A stretch of 64,000 nt of DNA from Galbula dea (lineage: Eukaryota > Chordata > Aves > Piciformes > Galbulidae). Position numbers and translations under genes: made by a program. Position 1 is the stretch's first letter. Each line of letters begins with the position of its first letter. The notes under the pieces are model-generated. The model was given only the letters and a program-made list of their open reading frames with translations. It had not been told where the DNA came from and made no database searches. The DNA is taken from contig VWZX01006832.1 of NCBI GenBank assembly GCA_013399015.1, positions 1 to 64,000 of the forward strand, given 5' to 3'. Positions 35,851 through 47,930 of this stretch are shown piece after piece.

Positions 35851-38800
35851 CAGAAGAAGTTCTTGCAGGGAGCCTTGCGGTCCCGCTGCGATAGCTGGGC
35901 GAGTCGCCCCAGCACCGCCCGCTCCTCCTCCAGCTTGCTCTCCTCTTCCACGTCCGGGGAGGCCACCTCACGCCCCGCGTCCACGCTGTCCAGCAGGCCT
36001 GCCAGCATCTTCAGGATGGCATCTTTCCGGACTGTGCTCTGTTCCTGTGGGCAGAGAGCAGGGGACAGGGATGGACTGAGGCCGTGTCCCCCAGGGTTGT
36101 CGAGGCTGGGGGATGTTGCAGGGTGCAAACATCCCCCATGGGGTCCTGTCTCATTTCTCTGCCTCCCCATGTTTCCTGTCCTCAGAGCTGATGCTTTTCC
36201 CGTCAGTAGAGCTGTGCTGGAGCTGAGGAATCTGTGGCTGCGGAGGTCACTTCCTTCTCCCATTCCCTGTCCAGCTCAGCCGAGAAGCACATGTGCCATG
36301 TTACAACTGGAAAAGAGCTGCTAACAAATTGGCATGAATGGGCTGTGGAGTCCCTTGCTGCCTGCACTAATTAAATGTCAGTGAATGTCATGCTGCCATC
36401 TCTCCTAGAAAGCCTGTGCTCCTTTTCCTGCTCTGACTGCCCAGCATCTGCTGTGGGAAGGGCAGGGAAGAGGCACGGAGATAAATCGGGTGTACCAGGG
36501 ACTGCAGCCCCCTATAAAACACTGAAAGGAGGTGGCTGGGTTGGTGGAGGTAGAGATGCCCTAAGTATCTGGAGCAAGATATTTAACCAGTGGAGGCAGG
36601 CAGCTTGCATTTGAAGACCAAAAAGAGGTATTTCAATAGCCTGCTCTCTGGGAAGGCACAATGAAAGAGTAGCCAAGCTCCAACCCTTTGCCACAGCAGC
36701 ATATCAGAAGGGCATAGCCTGTGGTTTGGGGCTTGAGGGATTTCCCTTAGTAACAAGCTGTGAGTTATCTTGTTTCTGTTAACTTTACATCCAGAGGAAT
36801 ACCTCTTGCCTGAGCAGTCCTGGTCTCTGTGACTCATTAGCAGAGACAGCTGGTACTGGACAAGCTGGGATAGATGGTTTGACACGAACAGATCCTGTTC
36901 CCATGCAGATGCAGCACGTTTCTACATCGCTCCTGACACATGCCATGTTTTCTGCTGGGACTGCTGTATCTATCCCACTGGCTCTGTCAGCACCAGCATT
37001 CACTAAGGACCACTTGGGGAGCAACTGACAAGATTAAGAAATACAGTCAGCAACAATTATTTTCATGTTACTTACAGAGTGTTTGTGGCTATTGTTTAAT
37101 CACTTTCTTAGCTTAAGTAACTAACCCTGTTTCCACAAAAGGGAAACTGAGGCATACAAAATGACATCCTATGTTTGTAGCAGAAGAAAGATGAAAGCCA
37201 CTTTGTGCCCATCCTGATTTCTGTGCTGTAAGTACAGAAATGTCTTGAGCCTTTGGGAGGTGGAGTGAGGAACCAGCCTCCTGGGTCATGCCTCCCTCTT
37301 AAGCTTCTTCCCTAGCTCCCAGTGCTATATGTTGAAACAATCTGCTCCAAGCAGAGCCAGCAGCTTCAGACTCTGGGGTGAAGGCAAAACTCAGCCTGCT
37401 GTTAGGGGATGTTCCTTATGCATGATGAGCTATGGCTGTTAGTGAAACCAGACAGCTCTTCCCCTGCACTGATCCATTGCTAACATCCTTTCTGCTTACA
37501 GCTGCTCCCGACCTGCAAGAGAGGAAGACTCTGGCTGCAGCTAGAGATCTTATCAGGGGTAGGCTGTGGCACACCTTTGGGTAGCTGCTCAAATCCCTGT
37601 ACTACATCCACCAGTGTGACAGAAAGTGCAGATCTTCCTTTTGCATTGTGATGCACTTTATATGTAAAATCCTGATATTCTTCATACTGACAGCATTTGT
37701 CTGAGTTACAGCTGTGGTGACTGTAGAGACTGGCTCCTCAGGATCAGTTCTCCAGTTTGTAGAGTGCTCTAAAGAGAATCATTTTATCTATTATAGCATT
37801 ATTGTAAAAGCACCAGTGTGTAGAAGACTGAATCATTACACTTGAATTAATTTTCACCAAAGTCTTATTTACTGATTTATTGCCTACAACTTGTTTCTTT
37901 TTTTCCCCAGCATCTAGCATTTGCACCAGAGAGAGCTGACTTTTGAAGTACTGGGTTTGTTATTATAAAAGGTACAGCTGAAAGTTTGCAGTTAAACCCA
38001 GAAGGGTTAATCCCAGCCAGCTGCAGAAGCCCTGATCTCTAACAGAACGCTAGCCCCAGCACCTCACACTCTGTACATTTCTCTCTTGCAGCCAGTTCTG
38101 CTGTTAATGGGATGGGAGCCTGCTCCTGAAGCAGTGAGACACTGATGGATGAGCTGAAGCCTACACCAAGAGTGGAAAAAAAAGGATGTGGATATGCACA
38201 AAGGAGAAGTTAATGCCTCTGAAGCCAACACTGGGATTCTCACTTCTCTGGGTAGCTCCTCTGCAGGACTGAAACAGCAGCAGCCTTACAGACAGAGCCC
38301 TGGAGTGGACTGGCAGAGCCTGAGGTGACTAACCACAGCCCAGAGGAGCATCAGCCATGGCAAGGAGCGTGCAGGTGAGCAAGCTGTGGGACAAGGGCAA
38401 GCAGAAGAGAGCACTTGCTTGGGATTGTGTTATGCTACTGTTTCCTTCCCCTTTGGCCTCCTGGGGAAATAGTCCAGCATAACAAAGTTATTATAGTGCT
38501 ACAGCCATTATAATATTAGAGTTTTGCCAGTTGGTAAGATAATTATATTGCTATAATAAGTTCTGCCACTGCATAGAGCTGTGTTGGTTCAGAGTGTAAT
38601 TATTCCAGCAGAACTATGTCAGTATAACTCCCCTTGTGAATAGTACTCTGGAAAAAGCAATTTTATTCTGATATAATTACTCCATTTATTATTCCTCTGT
38701 TACTTTCCTACTGAACCCATCTTTTAAACATTTGTCCTTCCCATGAGTCCTATTTAAAATATCATCTCCCTTGATCATTTTACCAATTATGGGTCTTTTC

Positions 38801-39265
38801 TCTCCCTCCCCAGCACTCTGCTTTATTCTCCAATGCTGCACCCTTTCAGCAATATCATTTCCTCCTTTTCCCTATCCTCCCTGCTCTGTTCTTTTGGCCA
38901 GTTTTTGCTGAGCTCAGACTTCACTTTTGCAGCTGTCTGGCATCTGCCCTGCTACCTTTCCCAAATACACTGGCTAGTAAGCTACAGCAACAGCCTGTGC
39001 TCCAGCAGTGCACGAAGCTCTAGTGCCCTGGAATACAGAGAGGTGCAAGAGTTGTTTGCATCAGGTAAAGCCCAATTGCCCTGATTACCTTCTCCCCTGG
39101 CTCCAGCCTGCTTCTGCATGCTCCCACCTCACCCAGCTCCTGCCCAGGGTGCCTTCTACTCACCCTAGTGCTCTGGAGGGCAAGTCTCTCCTCTCCGGGC
39201 AGCGCCGTGGCTCTCACGCTCCACACCAGCAGCAGAACGGACACCAGGCTGGCCACCAGCTGCAT
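35829..39265 (-). CDS. CORT: Prepro-somatostatin-2 / cortistatin
   Basis: Secreted neuropeptide precursor of the somatostatin family; the mature peptide acts on somatostatin receptors. Two minus-strand exons: 39164-39265 (34 codons, donor GTGAGT) and 35829-36044 (71 codons plus TAG, acceptor CCCACAG). They join in phase 0 to give 105 residues. Exon 1 encodes a hydrophobic signal peptide (MQLVASLVSVLLLVWSVRA). Exon 2 ends with APCKNFFWKTFTSC after the basic cleavage site RDRK. The two cysteines close the ring around the FWKT pharmacophore. Pro at position 2 in place of Gly identifies the SS2/cortistatin paralogue rather than SST. The spacer is acidic (DVEEESKLEEE), as is usual for the family. 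The 3.1 kb intron carries a plus-strand exon-like segment. No poly(A) hexamer is visible before the CpG island. Confidence 0.95.
38092..38374 (+). other. Exon-like segment antisense to CORT intron 1
   Basis: On the plus strand a strong acceptor (TTTCTCTCTTGCAG, ending 38091) and a consensus donor (GCAG followed by GTGAGC at 38375) bracket 283 bases. Near the 3' end is an ATG at 38357 in fair context (AGCCATGG), encoding MARSVQ before the donor. This could be a 5'UTR/start exon or a lncRNA exon of a transcript from the CpG island at 35.5 kb. No continuing coding exon was recognised downstream. Confidence 0.3.
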
Positions 39266-39360
39266 GATGTACAGGCTGTGACCACTATGCTGAATGAGGA
39301 AGACTGGGAGAGGGAGCTCTTTCTGGGCTCTCTTCTGCTTCAGACAATGGCTGCAGCCCC

Positions 39361-39406
39361 TTTTATAGCCCTCCCCCTAGCCCAGTGGGTGACGCAAACA
39401 ATTAAG
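39361..39406 (-). promoter_or_regulatory. CORT: CORT promoter: TATA box, CRE-like site and homeodomain core
   Basis: On the minus strand a TATA box, CTATAAAAG, lies about 100 bases upstream of the CORT start codon, implying a TSS near 39335. Just upstream is TTGCGTCA (39390-39397), which contains the CRE half-site CGTCA, followed by a TAATTG homeodomain core (about 39399-39405). The somatostatin promoter likewise pairs a TATA box with a CRE and homeodomain elements, so cAMP-responsive endocrine/neuronal expression is likely. Inferred from motifs. Confidence 0.65.
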
Positions 39407-39419
39407 TCTATATCAAAGG

Positions 39420-42400
39420 CAAATTAGACTTTGGAGAGGTTGTTAACACTTGGCTGCTTGAGTGGGATACTTCAGTGCCTCTGGGCTTTCCATGTGCCAG
39501 ACCTGCAGTGGAAGCAAAGGTTTGGGACTCTCCAGTAATGTGCTGTTTCTTCACCCTGAGAAATTGTAGGCACTGCCTGTGCCTCTCCTCGTTTGCTGAA
39601 TGCTGCCTGGGAACATAATGGTGGAGAGAACAGGCCACCAGCTTGCACAGACCTATGGCCAGTGCTGCATCGTGCAGGGGAAGAGGCAAAACTTCTGGCC
39701 ACCAGCACTTGGATGTGGGCTTGGACACTCATCCTGTGTGTCCAAACTGCTTCAGACTCTAGGGGTATCTGGATCTGCATCTCTGCATCCAGTGATGTGG
39801 TATGCCAACCTGCCTGCCTTTGGGCACAGGCTGCAGCTCCACAGTAATATCATACATAGTACTACCTCAAAGCCAGCTGGAGGTTACTGCTTTTTGCTCC
39901 TAGGATTGTTTCAATACATCTTGAACTTCTCCCAGAAGTAGAGGTCAACACAGAGAATTCTGACTTGAAGATGTTGGGTTTAAATATTTTAAAGGGAAAA
40001 CAAAGTACTAGAAGGCTGCTCAGAGCTGGAGCTGCAGCAAAAGGCTCATGGTATGCTGGCACTGACTGCAGCTACCATTTCTGATCTCTGGTTAGTAGTT
40101 GTTAATAATGCTCTCCCTTTGCCCAAAATGCTGTCCTACCAGAGAGATTGACTTGTGGGCCAGCAGAAGGTGCTGTTACTGCTATCTGCTTTGCATTGTC
40201 CCCATCATGGGGGATGGCATCCACTGCCACATGCCTGGGAGATGAAGAGACAGAGCTAAGATCCCATCTCACCACTAGCCCTTTTTCCAGAAGCACTCCC
40301 TGCAGGGCAAGTTCTCTTCTGACCCTAACAGCAAATGACAGCCAAAAGGTAAATTGTCATCCTAATTCAGCACACCAAGAAACCCCAGAGGGAGATGACT
40401 TGGACAAGAGGATGCTGTGGCAGGACTAAGAACAGAAAGCAGAAAAATCTGTTCCCCACTTTTACCACTTACCAGCATGACAGTTCCTGGACACAGCATG
40501 AGGAAGCTTTGCCTGCCAATAATCCAGCTCCCAGTGCAAGTGACACCACCCTGGAGGCTCCTGAGGGAAAAGATGCCATCACTTCCATGGCTCTTTGAAA
40601 GGAAATGCTGGGTTCCCAAGCTGAAAGACAGATAGAAAAAGGTACATTCTGAGTGATATGGGCTTGTGGGGAAAGGTGAGAGTGTAGAGATTGCTAGCAA
40701 TGAATTCTCCTCAGGAAACTTTGTGATCTCATTGTCTCTCAGCCCCCTTCTGACAGCTGACCTCCATTCACCGGTTTCAGATGAAGCACTATCTGTTTCC
40801 TTTTAAACTATCTTGCTAGTTTATCAGAATTGCTGTTAGCCCTTCATAAAGGATCCTGTCAAACACTTCCCAGGCAGTCTGGGGCTGGAGGCAGAGAGCA
40901 GTGAAGGAGCAGGCTCCAGCAAGCAAACAAATCACAGGGACTTGCCAAATGACCCGCAGCAGAGTTGCTCCAGGAGAGGCAGAAGTGGAAGAATAGCAAA
41001 TGGAGAAAGCACACTTGGTTGCTCAAGAGGAACAAAGGGCAGGTACCTGGGAGTGTGAAATGTGCCTGGATTGACAGGTGGGCAGAAGGTGAATCCTACA
41101 CTGGTGGGTTATGAGGCAGGGCTAAACCTCGTGGGCCTACTCACCCAGACAGCAGCAGCAGTGCAGCCAGGTCTCCATGCTGGGGGCCATCTGGTCTAAC
41201 CAAACTGCATGTTCTAACAAATATGGTTTTGTCTGCAGCTTTGCCATCTGAATGTGCTGTTTCTATGATGCTTCATTGAGTAAATGGGGTCACAAGTATG
41301 ACAATGCTCTTCGACCAAAAAACAAGGGATGATGGGCTGAGGCAGACATCAGCTTCTGGGAAGGCTCAGAGGGATGTAAACAGTGACCAGGCTGCTGTGA
41401 ATCTGTCCTGAGATTAAAGGGCAATAATAAAATCATTGCTACCTCTTGAGAGGATTGGCTTTGGAGAGAGTTTCTGCCCAGATATGCTAGCACCAAACTT
41501 GTGGCCCTGCTGACCAGCACAGCATAGCCAAAAAGCTGTGCTGCTAGCCCAGGCAAGGCTGGATGTCAGCCCAGCTGGGAAGGAGGGCACTGGGGACACA
41601 GCAAAGCACTTACACTCTAGTGCCCACAGTAGCTCTGGATCTCTAAACCCAAATGAGTTCCCTACAGGCTCTGCCACAGCTCCCCTCAGTCTTAGAGGCC
41701 TCTTTTCCAGATTCCTTCATGCTCCCTAGTGCCTTTCCTCTTCCTCACATTCCCTCTGCTGCTTCCCCTGCATTAGGCTGTCCTTCCTCAAGCTCTGCTC
41801 CTCTGCAGAGACCCTGCTGGTTCTGCCACCACCACTGCTGACCATCTCCCCCACCACAGGCTATGGCATCATCTCTCTTTTCAAAGGAGTTTAAATAACT
41901 CTGTGGTGATAAAATTTGCTCTTTTTAGTGACTGGAAAGAGTTCAACATATAGCACCAGGGTTGCTCCTCACTCCTACTGTTCCCTACTGCTGTTGCATT
42001 GCCTATCTGACCTTTAAGAAGGCTCCAATTATTTTCTTTCCCCAGCCCTTAAATGCTTATCACTCAGTGCAGGAAAGGTTAAAGGTCTTCCCTTGAAGGA
42101 ATAAACATTTCTGACAATTCTTTCCTTGATTTTTTCTTCCCACTTTTTCTCTATTATCTGACTCACCCTTTTAGAAGTCTTCTCCCTTGATGCTGTCTTC
42201 TGTCTGGAGCTGCCTGTGGTCTGAGTGGGTTTCTACCACTTTGCAGTGATGGCAGATCTATCTGAAATCAGCATGCCTGTCAACATGTCCATGGGAGCCT
42301 GGGAAAGGTGGAGATGCTCCAGAAGGAAGTTCAGCATACAGTAACTTGAAGCAGCTTAGCTATCCAAGGATTTTGGCTTGCAGTTACTCTGGCTTCAGCA

Positions 42401-45400
42401 GAGACACAAAGTGGGTTCAGAAGTACAGCAGAATGCACTCACAAAATCACACAAGACAACCTCCATCTTTCTGTGATTAAGAGTGCAAAAGCAACATACA
42501 ATAGGAGAGGGTTATCTTTTGAGAAAGAGGTCCCTGCCCCCTCCTCAGTGTGTCTGTACAGCAGCAAAGACTGGGCATTACTGGAATACAAAAGCTAAGA
42601 CTATGCCTGCCACCAAATGCCTTATTAAGGAAGGAGGGAATTTCTCAGCTGCATTCCCCCATGGTCTGGATATTTGCCACCTTCTGCCCATTTGTTGCCC
42701 ACTCTGGGTTCAGATCACCATGTCTTGAAGCATGTGGCAGAATTGCATCAGGCTTCCAGAAAAAGGATCTGGTTCCCAAAGGTGAGGCACTCAGCTGCAG
42801 CTGAAGGAAGGGTTCAAATGCTTCTGCTTTCCTGTCACTGGAACCCCTTCTCTCTGCCCCCAAGAGTCCCTCATCACAAAGGCCAATGCAATAAATAAAG
42901 CAACAGTCAGCTGACAGTTGTGTGCCTGCCTGGAAGGGGAAACCAATCTGTTCACGGGCCTGAAATCACAGCTCATTTATCAGGCCAGGCTTGCGGTATT
43001 CCCTGGCACCGCTCTCCCCAGAGGCCTCCAAGAAGCATGCAGGTGGCTGTTCCAGCCATGGCTTTTCATCAGCACTAATCTAACAAACCCAAGGAAGAGA
43101 CTGCATGAGCGTGGGCTGGAGCCTACTGCTCCTGCTCATGGCTGATGAGAGCTGCAGAGCAGGTGCAGGAGGAGGAGGAGGAGGAGGAGGAGGGGAGCAC
43201 CGCAGGGATGCTGCTGTCAGAGCACGCACGACTACAGGCCTGTTCCAGCTCCCAAGGGAGGGGGAGCAGGGGGAGCTGGGCTGCCTTCTCTCCCTGTCAA
43301 CCCCAAAGGGACTGCAGGAGGATGGAGGATGAAGGGAAGGGGAGCATAACGCTTCAGTGGTATGTTGGAAACCTTTTGCTGTTTCCAAATGCATGCAGAA
43401 GTTAAAACAGTTCAGTTATTTCATCAAAAACCTTCTTCAAAACTAACTACCTGCCAGGAAACACTTCTACTCCAAAATACTTCTCTTTTCCACTGCAAAT
43501 GTTTGCCCTGCTCCAAGTAGGAGGTGTTTCTGGCTGTTTCTGCTTGGGGTTACTGTCTGTTAACATCAGCTGACTTCTGTTACACCACACTCACCCTCTT
43601 GGTGTCCAGACTGGCTGGACAAGACTGGGGCAGAAACGTTTCCTTCCCATTTGGATTTCCTGAGGGATGGCACAGGCACTGTGCCTTGGGGGAACTCAGC
43701 CAGAGCTCACCAGGGACATCCACACGTGGGGCCGCAGGCCTGCCAATGCTGCAGAACGGCCAGCTCAGCTGGGAGAGCCTCAAGCAGGAATTCACACACT
43801 CCAGAGTGTGAGGCTCTGGTTACTGCTCTCCTCCAGCTGAAGGAGGATGAAACATGCAGGGTGCCTCACATCCATCATCTTGCCCTTATCCCTGGCACAC
43901 ACAGATAGCTCTGGGAAGCAAACTCCTCCCTGTCGATATGCGGCTGCAGCTGCATTCAGTACCAAGGAGAGGGCAGCCCCTCCCGCAGGGGCCCTGTTCT
44001 GGCCAGTCCTCCCTGGGTCCTCACCACCACCACCACCAGGAGCACTTCAAACCCTACTAGCCATGGAGCTGGTGTCCTTGAAAGGTCTGCCACTGGGATC
44101 CCTAAAGGTGTAATAATGCTCCCTGCCTTTCTCTGCCTGCTTCACACATCACTGTGCTGTAATTGACAGTCCTGCCTCTAATTCTCCACCTTTTGCATAT
44201 TTTAAAAGCACTTAACTCCATCCTATACATGACCAGGAGAGAGCATCACCTAGATCTCTCAGTATTTAACTTGGTTAAATTTCCCACCTTACTTTTTAAC
44301 AACATTTTGTCTGACTCTTTTCCTAGACCCGAGCTGCTCTCTCATACTTGTGTCCAAACTTTTCCCTCTTCTTCCCCCACCATTTCACCAAAGGAACTTT
44401 CATCTCCCTGAACTTAGTGGCACTTGTTATGGTGGTTTTGACTGCTTGCTTACTGAGGCTGCTGTTCTCTGATGAAAGATGAATTGTCCTTCTTACTTCA
44501 GCAGCCTCTCACTCCAGCCCAGCCCCATCAATAATTCAGCTAGGCCTCGATAATATTAGCTCTGGATGAACATGACACTCATGCCAATTAACTGCCTGAA
44601 AGGGCTCATCAGATACAGGCAAGAGATTTCCTTTCATTTTTCTAAGGTATTTTCTGAACTTCTAAATGTTGAGTTAGTTGAATGAGTAAAGCACAGAGCA
44701 GGGAGTCTGACACAGTTCAGAAGGTACAGAGGCTTAAGCAAGTGATGTGCTAAAGCCCATCAGGCTCTGCTGATGTACTTGTCTCACTTGTCTCCATCTG
44801 CTCTGACTGATATTCCATTGTGGGTTATTTGGGATGAAGCCTATCCCTGTTCCTATGCTCCTAGCTTAATAAGATGCTGGAAGATGACTGCAGCATGCCT
44901 GGACAAACAACATCTTTGTGGATCTTTGCTTCCCAACACCCTTGCTGACTAGCCTTGGGGAAAAGCCCGCTTCAACTCAAAAGAGAAGTTACTCAAGTCT
45001 TTTAGTTGCCCTCCTGGAGACACTAGAGGATTGCTTTTGAGTGCTCAGTTCTCTTTGAGGCCTCAACAGTTTCCTCCTGTTGGGCAGTACCCAGGTCACC
45101 AGTCTGTATTCAGTCCCCAGTGTCCTTGGCCACAACAGCTCAGAAGCACAGACATCTGTGGAAGGGATAATCAATCTGCAGGCATGCTTGCCTGAGAGAT
45201 GACTGCCATGCCAAATGCCATTCTAGCAGCTTAAACAGCATGGAGACCCTGTGGCAGCTCCAGCTAGGGCTGTCCAACAGTCATAAAGCACTCAGAGCTG
45301 CTCAGATGGAACCAGCTAGAGATACATAAACTCTTGCTGCATTGTTAATGAGTGCTTGACTCAGGCACTGATCTCTGTCTTCAACTGTTGCAGGGCAGTG

Positions 45401-46770
45401 AAGTGTTTGAAACTGCCTGTAAAGAAGAGTGATTTGGAGTGACTTGGAAACTCTATTTAGGACCCTCCAGACAGAATATGTGTGACTTGGATGGCAATCA
45501 GCCTTGTGTTCCTGCTCTCATCCCTGGCCACTCACTGAACTCACACAGTTGGAGAGAGCTCAGAGAAAACAGAAGGAATAATTAGCTGTGTGGAGGCTAC
45601 TAACAGGTTTGAGGAAGCTCTTTCCCTCCTGGGCATTGTTGTACTCACTAAGGGTGGGTGGAAATCATGAACTTGTTACTAGTTGGCAGCTGCTCTAAGG
45701 CCTTCCTGCTCTGTAGTCCTGGCCCTTGATTCCCATTCCAGGAGGAAAAAAGTGCCAGAGGTAGTTTTCTGTCAAGGATGAAGGGCTGAATGGGGTTCAG
45801 ATCCCACAGTAATTCAAACAGGAGTAGCTAGAACCAGGCTCAATTACTGGTCTGCTCTTTATAGTAAAAATGCAAGAGTTAAGCAAAGAAAATGCCTCAG
45901 TAGCCCTAACTAATCTGCAGTTGTTGGAGAAAGAGACAGCTGCCCAGACAGTTAAGAGCCAAAATGGATTCTCAACACAAGAACATAAAGGAGATCCAGA
46001 TTCACCTCTGCAGCTTAACAATGCTGTGCAAACCCTTACAACCACAAAGAAGCTGCACTGACACCAGCAGTAGAAAGGAGCACTGGGAAAGAAGTGGCAA
46101 GTCTCATCAGACAGGGGAGAAAGTAGGAAGGTTGGTATAGGTACCAGACAAATCCCTTGCTGCAAGCACACAGTGGCTGCACCAGCTATGCTGTTCGTAG
46201 GGTCACAGTCATGGTAAAGCCCAGTCCCAACCTTTGCAGTCTGATCCTACTACTTTTCCCTTAACAAGCAAAAAAGCCTCCCTCAGAAGCAGCGTTTTTG
46301 TCTTCTCCTGATGCCACCTAGTGCCCGTTCCCAGCCTGTTCAGCTTGAGCTCAATACTTGGTTCAGGCCCTGGGAGCCACCAAGCCACCACAATTTTTGC
46401 AGAGGAAAGTTGCAAGCGAGTGGGCTCGGGGATTGACAGGAATGACATGATGCTGGCAGGGAGATGGGCAGCTAGAAAACAGCTTGGAAAGCTGTGCCAG
46501 GGGCAGCATTTAGACTAGAGAATAGCTTAGACAGAAGGTACTGACTTTGCAGCAGAGGACGACAAGCTGGAGCTACTCTGCAGTCAGGTCACAATACAAA
46601 ACATGCAACAGGATCGGTCTTCAGAGCTCAGTTTTGATGGTAATTGGTCATCCCTAGAGATAAGGGTGAAAGGAAGTCAGACCAACTACAGAGCACTCCT
46701 GGATGTCTTCTGCCAAACTTGCAGGGTCTCTGTTTCCACCCCCCCAACTCTCCCCAAAGAAGCACACTGA
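39420..46770. other. Gene-poor region between the CORT promoter and the SRM 3' end
   Basis: No exon with recognisable protein similarity is visible on either strand, and no CR1 fragment was noticed. A GGA repeat lies at 43.2 kb and CACCACC runs at 44.03 kb. Open frames such as 39008-39427 plus and 43080-43394 minus look random or repeat-driven. Confidence 0.5.
43166..43196 (+). repeat. (GGA)n microsatellite
   Basis: About ten tandem GGA units. It forces artificial polyglutamate, polyglycine and polyproline frames on the two strands. Confidence 0.9.
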
Positions 46771-46775
46771 CCCAC

Positions 46776-46783
46776 TGACGTCA
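46776..46783. promoter_or_regulatory. Perfect palindromic CRE (TGACGTCA)
   Basis: The 8-base palindrome TGACGTCA sits in a small GC-enriched patch (about 46770-46880) between CORT and SRM, beside an AACCACAG RUNX-type site at about 46788. It is about 7.5 kb upstream of CORT. An enhancer role is speculative. Confidence 0.3.
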
Positions 46784-47114
46784 CCTTAACCACAGCCGAG
46801 TGTTTAATGGATTGCAAGGGAGTGACAGCCGCGCAGGGGCTGTGCTGGGGAGGTCCCCACTGCACAGCGCTGCTAGGAGTCTTTAGAACCAGAGTCAAGA
46901 ACTGGAGGCAGATCCATCTGACAACAGAGGACAACAAACAACAACTTCTGCATCTGGGCCTTCTGGGGGCAGCATTAGAAATAACGATGCCTCCTAAGGA
47001 CTAGCAAATTCCCAGGCCTGAGGCATCTCAGCGTGACCGAGATGAGATCTGTCAGCACAAGTGACTCTCCACCATCAGCACTTAACAGCAGGCAAGGAGC
47101 TAAGGTTTGGTTTT

Positions 47115-47115
47115 C

Positions 47116-47147
<32 letters not shown>

Positions 47148-47150
47148 AAA
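47115..47150. repeat. (TA)n microsatellite
   Basis: Alternating TA of about 36 bases broken by two TTTATAT interruptions. Confidence 0.9.
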
Positions 47151-47308
47151 GCGCCTATCACCATATCAATAACATTCTTTGGAGCCACTCTGAGGGCAGA
47201 GGTAAGAACAGGAGTCAGCCTGTCAGTACCTCAGCACTTCTGCTTCCCATTTAAAAACAAAACCAAAAAAGAGCCACAAGACTTTGCTGCCAGCCTGCCT
47301 GGCTGGTA

Positions 47309-47314
47309 TTTAAT
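47309..47314 (-). terminator. SRM: Candidate SRM poly(A) signal (ATTAAA)
   Basis: ATTAAA on the minus strand about 610 bases past the SRM stop codon. I saw no AATAAA on this strand between the stop and 46 kb. Supported by hexamer only. Confidence 0.3.
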
Positions 47315-47726
47315 ACTGCTACTCCATCAGGGTTGGAGGGAGACCTATTGTGAATGGTAACAGTTTGCACTGTGACTTCTCCAACTGTGCTGCAGAACAG
47401 TGCAGGTGTCGCAGGAGGGCAGTGGGACGTGGAGGCTCAGACCCGTTACCAGTCAAAACGTCTCAGCAGCTGGGAGCTCCCGCTAGGAGAGAGCAAGCTA
47501 ACTCTGTGCACAAAGCTCTCGCTCTCTGTGCTTAAGGCTGAGTCAGTGACCCTTCTGGACTCTTCCCAGGTTTCAGAAGATCACCAGACAGAAATAAGTG
47601 TCAGTTATAAATACATCGTGTCAGTCGCAGGGGGCACAGGGAGGGGAGGATTTAGAATGGGCGCAGGGAGGAGAGAAAGGAAAAAGACATCTTACGTTTC
47701 CAGCACTGGAAAGAACAGTTTTGATC

Positions 47727-47930
47727 TCACTGCACCTTTTCAATAGTCTTATCTGGCTTATGCCCCATCAGCTTTAACACATCATCAAAGGGAATGTTGG
47801 CTGGCAAAGGGTTAAACAATCCCACACAGTGGAGAGCAAATCTGCAGTCTGCTGGGAAGGTCCCAACCACATCACTGACGATCTCAGGGTCCAACTTGAA
47901 GGAAGGAAGCAGCTTCTCAGTCTCACACAT
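47727..47930 (-). other. Open frame in the SRM 3'UTR
   Basis: An ATG at 47930, overlapping the SRM stop region in another frame, opens 67 codons ending at TGA (47727-47729). The peptide has a balanced, protein-like composition (PANIPFDDVLKLMGHKPDK near its end) but resembles nothing I recognise. It is probably chance or a short translated 3'UTR frame. Confidence 0.2.

Noticed and set aside
43080..43394. Proline-rich minus-strand frame and glutamate-rich plus-strand frame
   Set aside because: Both are produced by the (GGA)n microsatellite.
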